A stretch of DNA of 11,301 nt from Flavobacteriales bacterium CG_4_9_14_3_um_filter_32_8 (GTDB lineage: Bacteria; Bacteroidota; Bacteroidia; Flavobacteriales_E; Vicingaceae), in assembly GCA_002790175.1 (NCBI GenBank), contig PFUQ01000201.1:1-11301 (forward strand), read 5' to 3'. The position numbers and the translations under genes were made by a program. The notes under the pieces were generated by a model. The model was not told the DNA's origin, searched no databases, and was given only the letters and a program-made list of their open reading frames with translations. Shown in pieces: positions 7,597-11,301 of the stretch (position 1 is the first letter of the stretch; each line of letters starts with the position of its first letter).

Positions 7597-8031
7597 TTAA
7601 GATAAGTTTTTGATTTGGGTGAGTTCAATTCCGGCTTCTTTTAAAAAATCCAAACCCGAATCATCTTTATAAATATCGATAAAAACTACCCGTTTTATTC
7701 CTGCTTGCAATATTAGTTTGCTACATTCTTTACAAGGAGATAAGGTGATGTAAAGTGTTGCTCCGTTTGAATTGTGGGTAGATTTTGCAACTTTCATCAT
7801 GGCATTGGCTTCGGCATGCAAAACGTACCAATGTGTTTTTTCATTTTCATCTTCACAACAATTATCAAAACCCGTTGGAGCACCGTTGTAGCCATCCGAA
7901 ATAATCATTTTGTCTTTTACAATTAAGGCACCCACTTGTTTTCTTTTGCAATACGATAATTTTGCCCACTCTAAAGCCATCTTTAAATAAGCACTATCGT
8001 AACGTAGTTGTTTTTCTTTATTGTATTGCAT
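7597..8031 (-). CDS. dCMP deaminase-like zinc enzyme (ComEB/deoxycytidylate deaminase family)
   Basis: This protein of 144 residues probably converts dCMP to dUMP, feeding thymidylate synthesis. The zinc site is complete: HAEANAMM supplies the histidine ligand and catalytic glutamate, and PCKECSK supplies the two cysteines about 30 residues later. YNGAPTGFDNCCED before it is typical of deoxycytidylate deaminases rather than free cytidine deaminases. I start it at the ATG at 8029-8031 (MQYNKEKQLRYDSAYLKMA), because homologues begin just before this conserved YDxAYLxMA segment. A longer reading from 8142 would add 37 unconserved residues and overlap the divergent mtgA control region. A TACTTTTG -7 element just upstream supports the shorter start. 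It leads the operon with the S41 peptidase. Substrate specificity (dCMP versus another cytidine derivative) is inferred from family resemblance. Confidence 0.88.
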   Translation of the reverse strand: MQYNKEKQLRYDSAYLKMALEWAKLSYCKRKQVGALIVKDKMIISDGYNGAPTGFDNCCEDENEKTHWYVLHAEANAMMKVAKSTHNSNGATLYITLSPCKECSKLILQAGIKRVVFIDIYKDDSGLDFLKEAGIELTQIKNLS

Positions 8032-8048
8032 TACCAATTTTAAAGGTG

Positions 8049-8056
8049 CAAAAGTA
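8049..8056 (-). promoter_or_regulatory. -7 promoter element for the deaminase-S41 operon
   Basis: TACTTTTG on the minus strand fits the TAnnTTTG consensus and would start transcription roughly 12 bases before the chosen deaminase start. I see no good -33 TTG at the proper distance, so the match is partial. Confidence 0.4.
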
Positions 8057-8151
8057 GGAATTTGTTGAAAAATAGGAGGCGTAAATGATATTATTCTTTT
8101 CGTATATTTTTGATGCCAAAACAAGTTCAACAATCCAACCATTTTTTATTT

Positions 8152-8159
8152 TAAATTTG
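8152..8159 (+). promoter_or_regulatory. -7 promoter element for mtgA
   Basis: TAAATTTG on the plus strand fits TAnnTTTG and lies 30 bases before the mtgA ATG at 8190. A recognisable -33 TTG is missing. It supports the start at 8190, because a start at the upstream in-frame ATG (8085) would precede the promoter. Confidence 0.4.
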
Positions 8160-8189
8160 CACCGTTTAACTCAAGTTGAGCAATCAAAA

Positions 8190-8936
8190 ATGAAAAAATT
8201 CTTGGTGCGGATTTGGAAAATTTGCTTAAAAATTTTCCTTTGGTTTATTGGTGTTAGTGTGGTTTCGGTAATCATTTTTAGATGGGTTCCGATACCCATT
8301 ACTCCATTGATGGTTATTCGTTGTGTGGAACAAAAAGTAGCTGGCAAACCCATGAAATTGAATAAAACTTGGAAACCTTTAGAAGAAATTTCACCCGATT
8401 TACAATTGGCTGTTGTTTGCTCGGAAGACCAAAATTTCCTTAAACACCACGGCTTTGATTTTGGTGCGATACAAAAAGCACTAAAACACAACGAAAAGAG
8501 TAAACGCAAACGAGGTGCAAGCACCATTAGTCAGCAAGTAGCAAAAAATGTTTTTTTATGGGATGGCAGAAATTGGGTGAGAAAAGGTTTTGAAGTTTAT
8601 TTTACTTTTTTAATTGAAACCTGCTGGAGTAAACAACGGATTATGGAAGTTTATTTGAATGTGATAGAAATGGGCAATGGAATTTATGGAGCAGAGGCAG
8701 CTTCGCACGAATATTTTAATAAATCGGCTATCAAAATAAGCAAACAACAAGCGGCAACCATTACCGTTATTTTACCCAGCCCTTTAAAATACAATGCCAA
8801 ACGACCAAGTGGATTTTTACAAGGTAGAATTAATTGGACCTTACAACAAATGCGTTTTTGGGGTGGAAAATTAGATTACGATAAAGAGAAAAAGAAAGAA
8901 GACGCAGCAGAAAAACGTAAGAAGGGAAAACGATAA
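8190..8936 (+). CDS. mtgA: Monofunctional peptidoglycan glycosyltransferase MtgA
   Basis: This 248-residue enzyme polymerises lipid II into glycan strands without a transpeptidase domain (GT51 family). A single N-terminal membrane anchor (about residues 8-30) places the catalytic domain outside the inner membrane. GT51 motifs in order are SEDQNFLKHHGFD (catalytic Glu79), RGASTISQQVAKNVFLW (108-124), KQRIMEVYLNVIEMGNGIYG (148-167) and the later ATITVILPSPLKYN. Length matches the family (about 240). I chose the ATG at 8190 because it begins directly before the anchor and follows a -7 element. The lysine/glutamate-rich tail from about residue 230 is duplicated: a diverged copy of the last 25 or so codons lies about 1 kb downstream (to 10069), beyond higBA. 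The gene reads divergently from the deaminase operon and convergently with higBA. Confidence 0.95.
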   Translation: MKKFLVRIWKICLKIFLWFIGVSVVSVIIFRWVPIPITPLMVIRCVEQKVAGKPMKLNKTWKPLEEISPDLQLAVVCSEDQNFLKHHGFDFGAIQKALKHNEKSKRKRGASTISQQVAKNVFLWDGRNWVRKGFEVYFTFLIETCWSKQRIMEVYLNVIEMGNGIYGAEAASHEYFNKSAIKISKQQAATITVILPSPLKYNAKRPSGFLQGRINWTLQQMRFWGGKLDYDKEKKKEDAAEKRKKGKR

Positions 8937-9024
8937 ATCCAACGCAAGTCCTAATTTATAAACATTCTGCCAAGTTTTGCGAGGATAAATAGCTTGGTTA
9001 CATAGCCACTATTGGCAAATCGTA

Positions 9025-9393
9025 TTATTGTGTTAACTGGTAATCTTTTATTAAAAGTCCAGCAGAAAGACTAAGTTTTTCAGTTAGATTACGAACCATG
9101 TCAATTGTTAATTTGCGTTTGCGGTTTAAAACTTCTGAAACTCTACTTTTTCCACCTATTTCAAAAACTAAATCAACTTGTTTTAAGCCAAGCTCTTTCA
9201 TTCTTATTTTTATTGCTTCAATAGGATCCGGAGCCTCAATTGGGTAATGAATGTTTTCGTAGTCATCAATCAATAATCCAAGAATATCTGCTTCATCACT
9301 TTCTTTAGTTCCAATTTTTGCATCAAAAATTTTGTCAAGTCTGTTCAATGCAGCTTGGTAATCCATTTCAGTTTTTATAGGTTTAATGTTCAT
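9025..9393 (-). CDS. higA: HigA-type antitoxin
   Basis: This 122-residue antitoxin should neutralise HigB and repress the operon. The start MNIKPIKTEMDYQAAL is the characteristic beginning of HigA proteins, so I use the ATG at 9391-9393 rather than the in-frame ATG at 9420, which would overlap higB. The N-terminal half, through YPIEAPDPIEAIKIRM (50-65), is the HigA-specific region. It is followed by a helix-turn-helix of Cro/C1 type (about 66-110), with GLKQVDLVFEIGGKSRVSEV containing the recognition helix. The gene lies 10 bases after higB in the toxin-first order typical of higBA. No other antitoxin candidates are near. Both genes oppose mtgA and lie between its intact 3' end and a duplicate of that end. 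Confidence 0.9.
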   Translation of the reverse strand: MNIKPIKTEMDYQAALNRLDKIFDAKIGTKESDEADILGLLIDDYENIHYPIEAPDPIEAIKIRMKELGLKQVDLVFEIGGKSRVSEVLNRKRKLTIDMVRNLTEKLSLSAGLLIKDYQLTQ

Positions 9394-9403
9394 TCTATCT
9401 AAT

Positions 9404-9700
9404 TTATATGTTATCTGCATTTATTTTATCATATTCAGCATGCGTGCCAACGAAACGAATAAATGCCCATTGTTTTTCAAAATTAAATTTTACAATTAAA
9501 CGATATGAATTTCCTTTAATATTAAAAGCAATTCGTCCGCTTTTAAGAATACTAGCATTAGCATAAGTCTTTTTAACATCGTTTGGCGATTTCCAATCTG
9601 AACTTATTGCTGTGTCGTACCAAGTTTTTAAATATTGTTCAGCATCAACATGTTTTAACCAATAAGCCCTTAAAGTACTTTTTGCAAATATTCTTTTCAT
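9404..9700 (-). CDS. higB: HigB-type toxin (RelE-superfamily mRNA interferase)
   Basis: This 98-residue basic protein matches the HigB_toxin family (PF09907 type), which cuts mRNA on the ribosome. Recognisable segments are the N-terminal helix region with YLKTWYDTAISSDWKSPNDVKKTY, the beta-strand core RIAFNIKGNSYRLIVKFNF (56-74) and the C-terminal AFIRFVGTHAEYDKINADNI, where the late histidine and basic residues match the usual active-site strand. It is complete and of normal length, so it is probably functional as long as higA is present. The start ATG at 9698-9700 lies about 9 bases from a TACTTTTG promoter element, and an inverted repeat immediately upstream is a plausible HigA operator. 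Confidence 0.9.
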   Translation of the reverse strand: MKRIFAKSTLRAYWLKHVDAEQYLKTWYDTAISSDWKSPNDVKKTYANASILKSGRIAFNIKGNSYRLIVKFNFEKQWAFIRFVGTHAEYDKINADNI

Positions 9701-9708
9701 TGTACGGA

Positions 9709-9753
9709 CAAAAGTAGCTAAAAGTTCCCAAATATAGAACTATTAATTGGGAA
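9709..9753 (-). promoter_or_regulatory. higBA promoter and candidate HigA operator
   Basis: On the minus strand TACTTTTG (9709-9716) fits the -7 consensus, directly upstream of higB. Immediately behind it TTCCCAA (9725-9731) and TTGGGAA (9747-9753) form a perfect 7-bp inverted repeat with a 15-base spacer; the homology of the two arms extends a few bases further inward (TTCCCAAATATA versus TTCCCAATTAATA). It lies where the -33 element should be, fitting autorepression by HigA. Operator function is inferred. Confidence 0.5.
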
Positions 9754-9848
9754 TATTTTTATGGGGGAAAAGAAAGAAGAAAAAGTTCAGCATCCACCAC
9801 ATCTTGCCAAATACCAACTAAGACAAAGAAGCAGCTTGTATTCTAAGA

Positions 9849-9877
9849 TTTTACTCCCGATAGAATCGGGAGTAAAA
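9849..9877. terminator. Perfect 13-bp hairpin, terminator-like
   Basis: TTTTACTCCCGAT (9849-9861) and ATCGGGAGTAAAA (9865-9877) pair perfectly around the loop AGA. The CCCGAT...ATCGGG core flanked by T and A runs is a common Bacteroidota intergenic hairpin and could terminate transcription from either side. Here no intact gene ends close to it on either strand, so it may have been left behind by a lost gene or belong to a structured element. Confidence 0.55.
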
Positions 9878-9882
9878 ATTTG

Positions 9883-9934
9883 AATGGCACAGCGTTATAG
9901 AAAAAAGATTTAGTAACTTTATCGCTATGCCATT
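9883..9934. repeat. Imperfect 15-bp inverted repeat
   Basis: AATGGCACAGCGTTA (9883-9897) and TATCGCTATGCCATT (9920-9934) are complementary at 13 of 15 positions around a 22-base loop. It follows the perfect hairpin by 5 bases and runs almost directly into the next inverted repeat. Confidence 0.6.
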
Positions 9935-9935
9935 A

Positions 9936-9977
9936 AAATTATCTAGTTCTGTATGAAAAATACAGAAGAGATAATTT
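9936..9977. repeat. Long imperfect stem-loop
   Basis: AAATTATCT (9936-9944) pairs with AGATAATTT (9969-9977), and TCTGTAT (9948-9954) pairs with ATACAGA (9960-9966), with a small internal loop and a 5-base apical loop. With one bulge the pairing can extend outward to CAT (9931) and ATG (9981). It is the third consecutive inverted repeat in this interval. Confidence 0.6.
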
Positions 9978-9985
9978 AAAATGAC

Positions 9986-10069
9986 AAGCTGCGAAGGGGC
10001 GGAAAACTAGATTACGATAAAGAGAAAAAGAAGGAAGAGAAAGTAGAAAAACGGAAGAAGGGAAAGTGA
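9986..10069 (+). pseudogene. Truncated second copy of the mtgA 3' end
   Basis: From 9995 the plus strand reads RGGKLDYDKEKKK, EEKVEKRKKGK and then TGA, which aligns without gaps to the last 24 codons of mtgA (WGGKLDYDKEKKK, EDAAEKRKKGKR); weaker similarity (CTGCGA versus ATGCGT) may begin near 9986. A 25-base block (10008-10032) is identical to 8872-8896. Of the differing codons, five are synonymous (GGT/GGC, TTA/CTA, AAA/AAG, CGT/CGG, AAA/AAG) and three adjacent ones change the protein (DAA to EKV). The TGA stop corresponds to the penultimate position, the last mtgA sense codon CGA. There is no upstream part of the gene, so it is a remnant. The mainly silent differences suggest it came from a once functional mtgA allele or paralogue, not a fresh duplication. 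Confidence 0.8.
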
Positions 10070-10100
10070 AAAGAATAGAAACTCCCATTTCTTTTCTAAA

Positions 10101-10185
10101 CATATAAAAATAAAACTTCTATTTCATAAGTCAGCCGACTGATGGAATACCAAATATAAAGAAACAAACAAGTATTTTTGCAACC
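10101..10185. repeat. Tandem RAYT-leader unit A
   Basis: This is the first of two tandem copies of an 80-85-bp unit (the second is 10200-10279). The conserved parts are CATATAAAAATAAAACTTCTA, split here as CATATAAAAATAAAAC and TTCTA; then a hairpin framed by TTTCA and TGGAA; then ATACCAAATA; AAGAAACAAA; and TATTTTTG. The copies differ mainly in the hairpin core. The TATTTTTG at 10173-10180 fits the -7 promoter consensus. Confidence 0.75.
10122..10147. repeat. REP-like hairpin A
   Basis: The 26 bases form a stem of 12 positions, TTTCATAAGTC with GACTGATGGAA, around the loop AGCC. One A.G mismatch lies mid-stem and a T.G wobble lies near the base. The lower stem TTTCA/TGGAA, wobble included, is shared with hairpin B while the core is different. 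Confidence 0.65.
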
Positions 10186-10199
10186 CTTTTTCTTCTTAG

Positions 10200-10279
10200 C
10201 ATATAATAATAAAACTTCTATTTCAAGCATTCGCTTGGAATACCAAATAAAAAGAAACAAAAAACTATTTTTGTAAACC
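10200..10279. repeat. Tandem RAYT-leader unit B
   Basis: This is the second copy of the unit seen at 10101-10185, ending exactly where the RAYT start codon begins. It carries TATTTTTG at 10266-10273, which fits the -7 consensus and could drive a nearly leaderless RAYT transcript; the only upstream TTG is too far for a good -33 element. The unit therefore combines a palindrome and a possible promoter element. Confidence 0.75.
10221..10240. repeat. REP-like hairpin B, left partner of an inverted pair
   Basis: TTTCAAGCATTCGCTTGGAA folds into an 8-position stem (one T.G wobble) with the tetraloop ATTC. Its exact reverse complement occurs at 10838-10857, just past the RAYT stop, so the gene is bracketed by the pair. 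Confidence 0.85.
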
Positions 10280-10828
10280 ATGAGCAGAGCCTATAAATTT
10301 AGAGACCAAAACAAACCTTATTTTGTAAGCTTTGCCGTTATATATTGGATAGATTTATTTACTCGTAAGGAATATTGTTATACGATAACAGATGCATTAG
10401 CCTACTGCCAAAAAGAGAAAGATTTAATTGTTTATGCATGGTGCATCATGCCAAGTCATGTACATTTAATAATAGGAACAAGAGAAAAACCAATGCAAGA
10501 TATACTTCGAGATTTTAAACGATTTACTTCTAAAAAATTAAAGGAAGAAATAAGTAATCATCCGCAAGAAAGTAGGAAAGAATGGTTGCTCTGGATGTTT
10601 GAACGAGCAGGTAAGAAAAATAGCAACAACAAGGATTGGCAATTATGGCAACAGCACAATCAACCCATCGAACTTTGGGATAATTACATGATAGATAGTA
10701 AATTAAACTATCTACATAATAATCCTGTTGAAGCAGAAATGGTGAGAAATGCGGAAGATTATTGTTGGAGTAGTGCTATTGATTATAGCGATGGAAAAGG
10801 AAAAATAAATATTGAATTAATGATTTAG
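10280..10828 (+). CDS. REP-associated tyrosine transposase (RAYT, Y1/HUH family)
   Basis: This intact 182-residue single-strand DNA transposase is of the Y1 (IS200/IS605-like) HUH superfamily, in the subgroup that lives as single copies and handles REP palindromes. The HUH pair is His60-Val-His62 in IMPSHVHLIIG. The Bacteroidota RAYT signatures FKRFTSKKL (80-88), NPxES-like HPQESRKEW, WQQHNQPIELW (123-133) and KLNYLHNNPVEA (141-152) follow. Tyr144 in NYLHNNPV is the best candidate nucleophile, and the C-terminus has the usual YCWSSAIDY. The ATG abuts tandem leader unit B. Inverted REP-like hairpins flank the gene at 10221-10240 and 10838-10857. No tnpB/IscB or typical IS200 end is present, so it is a RAYT rather than a classic insertion sequence. 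The family is firm; that these palindromes are its substrates is inferred from the arrangement. Confidence 0.92.
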   Translation: MSRAYKFRDQNKPYFVSFAVIYWIDLFTRKEYCYTITDALAYCQKEKDLIVYAWCIMPSHVHLIIGTREKPMQDILRDFKRFTSKKLKEEISNHPQESRKEWLLWMFERAGKKNSNNKDWQLWQQHNQPIELWDNYMIDSKLNYLHNNPVEAEMVRNAEDYCWSSAIDYSDGKGKINIELMI

Positions 10829-10837
10829 GTTAATTTG

Positions 10838-10857
10838 TTCCAAGCGAATGCTTGAAA
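10838..10857. repeat. REP-like hairpin, right partner (inverted)
   Basis: TTCCAAGCGAATGCTTGAAA is the exact reverse complement of 10221-10240. Similarity continues a little on both sides (ATTTG before, AGA after), but the rest of the 80-bp leader unit is not present here. It begins 9 bases after the RAYT stop codon. Confidence 0.85.
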
Positions 10858-10900
10858 CAGAGAATTAATTATGCTTGGAGGAGAAGGGGGAAAAAGTAAA

Positions 10901-10949
10901 TACCTGATATTCCTTTATCAGGTAAGTTCGTTTTTTATCAAAAATGATA
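10901..10949. terminator. Two adjacent hairpins downstream of the RAYT
   Basis: TACCTGATA (10901-10909) pairs perfectly with TATCAGGTA (10916-10924) around TTCCTT, and a T-run (10931-10936) follows after a short gap, so it may terminate the RAYT transcript. TATCA (10936-10940) then pairs with TGATA (10945-10949) around AAAA. The two hairpins share the TATCA/TGATA motif and could also pair with each other. Confidence 0.45.
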
Positions 10950-10985
10950 CAAAACTGGTTATAAAACTACCGTTAGGAAAATAAA

Positions 10986-11016
10986 TTGACACTTATTAGT
11001 TTTTTCTTTTCATTTG
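10986..11016 (+). promoter_or_regulatory. Possible promoter for the leucine-rich-repeat gene
   Basis: TTG (10986-10988), a 20-base spacer and TTCATTTG (11009-11016) match the flavobacterial pattern except for one base of the -7 box. The start codon follows 32 bases later. Confidence 0.35.
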
Positions 11017-11048
11017 GTTTACATTTAATTATTATTAAAGCCAAAACT

Positions 11049-11301
11049 ATGAAAGTAATACTATCTTTTTTATTAGTTATTTCATTATCAAACTTAACTA
11101 CAGCCCAAACAACTGCAATACCTGATGCTAATTTTGAATTTGCATTATATTGGCAGGGTTATGATGTTATTCTTGACGGATTTGTTTCTACTGCCGTAAT
11201 AAGTAACATTACTAATTTATCGGTAAATGGTTTTAATATAAACGACTTGACAGGTATTGAAGATTTTATTTCATTAACTGAACTACAATGCTTTGATAAT
11301 A
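11049..11301 (+). CDS. Secreted leucine-rich-repeat protein, 5' part only
   Basis: An open frame of 84 codons runs off the window end. It begins MKVILSFLLVISLSNLTTAQ, a good Sec signal peptide with cleavage likely after TAQ. The mature start AIPDANFEFALYWQGYDVILDGFVST closely resembles the N-terminus of flavobacterial leucine-rich-repeat proteins (IPDANFExALxxxGYDxxxDGxV). Then NITNLSVNGFNINDLTGIEDF and SLTELQCFDNN show the beginning of the SDS22-like repeats. Members usually end in a type IX secretion sorting domain, which would lie beyond the window. It is probably a secreted or surface protein; the binding partner is unknown. It is separated from the RAYT by 220 bases of palindromic DNA and appears to have its own promoter. 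Confidence 0.85.
   Translation, partial: MKVILSFLLVISLSNLTTAQTTAIPDANFEFALYWQGYDVILDGFVSTAVISNITNLSVNGFNINDLTGIEDFISLTELQCFDN

Larger units (their letters stand above)
9701..10279. other. Gene-free, palindrome-rich interval between higB and the RAYT gene
   Basis: No convincing gene lies in these 579 bases. In order they hold the higBA control region, a purine-rich stretch around 9755-9795 faintly like the mtgA tail, a perfect 13-bp hairpin, two further inverted repeats, a truncated copy of the mtgA 3' end, and two tandem 80-85-bp units, each with a hairpin, leading into the RAYT start codon. A 40-codon reading frame from 9761 and a 61-codon minus-strand frame at 10096-10281 are present but look accidental, the latter because it merely translates the tandem repeat. 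Confidence 0.7.

Noticed and set aside
8032..8142. Longer deaminase reading frame from 8142
   Set aside because: The added residues are not conserved, the -7 element at 8049-8056 would lie inside the gene, and the extension would overlap the mtgA promoter region.
8085..8189. Longer mtgA reading frame from 8085
   Set aside because: The extra 35 residues precede the membrane anchor, are unlike the family, and begin upstream of the probable -7 element. The ATG at 8190 gives the normal length.
8937..9024. Terminator between the convergent mtgA and higA genes
   Set aside because: Only a weak 4-bp GCCA/TGGC hairpin and a distant GCCAA/TTGGC pair are visible, with no T-run suited to either gene, so I do not call one.
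9761..9883. A 40-codon frame starting MGEKKEEKV
   Set aside because: It runs through the perfect 13-bp hairpin, has no promoter or homology beyond low-complexity lysine/glutamate, and ends within structured DNA.
10096..10281. Open frame of 61 codons on the minus strand, upstream of the RAYT
   Set aside because: It simply translates the two tandem leader units (EIEVLLLY and EIEVLFLY repeat), overlaps their hairpins and shows no protein-like conservation.
10280..10828. IS200/IS605 insertion sequence
   Set aside because: There is no tnpB, the signature residues are those of the RAYT subgroup, and the flanking hairpins form an inverted REP-like pair instead of distinct left and right IS ends.

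Overview
The window is AT-rich chromosomal DNA from a member of the Bacteroidota, most likely a flavobacterium or close relative. The evidence is the gene set (a DppD-DppF-type double ABC ATPase, RadA, a large S41 peptidase with an N-terminal anchor, LSxxC-type lipoproteins, and a secreted leucine-rich-repeat protein starting 'IPDANFE'), the lack of Shine-Dalgarno sites, and repeated matches to the Bacteroidota -7 promoter element TAnnTTTG in front of genes. The organism call rests on recall of these families, not on a search.

Layout. Positions 1-170 hold no gene but are packed with inverted repeats downstream of a leftward operon. Positions 171-3950 are that operon (minus strand): a double ABC ATPase of the peptide/nickel importer type, then radA, then a lipoprotein with a permuted papain-like (YiiX) fold. 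Positions 4086-5326 (minus) hold a DEDDy 3'-5' exonuclease, with a consensus promoter, followed by a small lipoprotein. Positions 5327-5553 contain two different arrays of 7-bp repeats. Positions 5554-8031 (minus) are a tight operon with 6-nt gaps: a dCMP-deaminase-like enzyme, a CtpA-type S41 peptidase and a small conserved protein. mtgA (peptidoglycan glycosyltransferase) reads divergently at 8190-8936.

From 8937 onward the window changes character and looks accessory. A higBA toxin-antitoxin pair (9025-9700, minus) sits between the intact 3' end of mtgA and a second, diverged copy of that 3' end (about 9986-10069), as if a small element had inserted at the end of mtgA. The 579-base gene-free stretch 9701-10279 contains the higBA control region, a perfect 13-bp hairpin, two further inverted repeats, the mtgA tail remnant and two tandem copies of an 80-85-bp unit, each with a hairpin.

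The second copy of that unit runs directly into the start codon of an intact REP-associated tyrosine transposase (RAYT, 10280-10828). A perfect inverted copy of its 20-bp hairpin lies 10 bases beyond the RAYT stop codon. This RAYT bracketed by its own REP-like palindromes is the most notable object here. The window ends inside a secreted leucine-rich-repeat protein (11049 onward).

How the genes fit together: the left 8 kb is housekeeping (recombination repair, solute import, envelope proteolysis, nucleotide metabolism, cell-wall synthesis). The right 2 kb is a small patch of selfish or mobile DNA (toxin-antitoxin, gene-end duplication, RAYT/REP) lodged next to mtgA.
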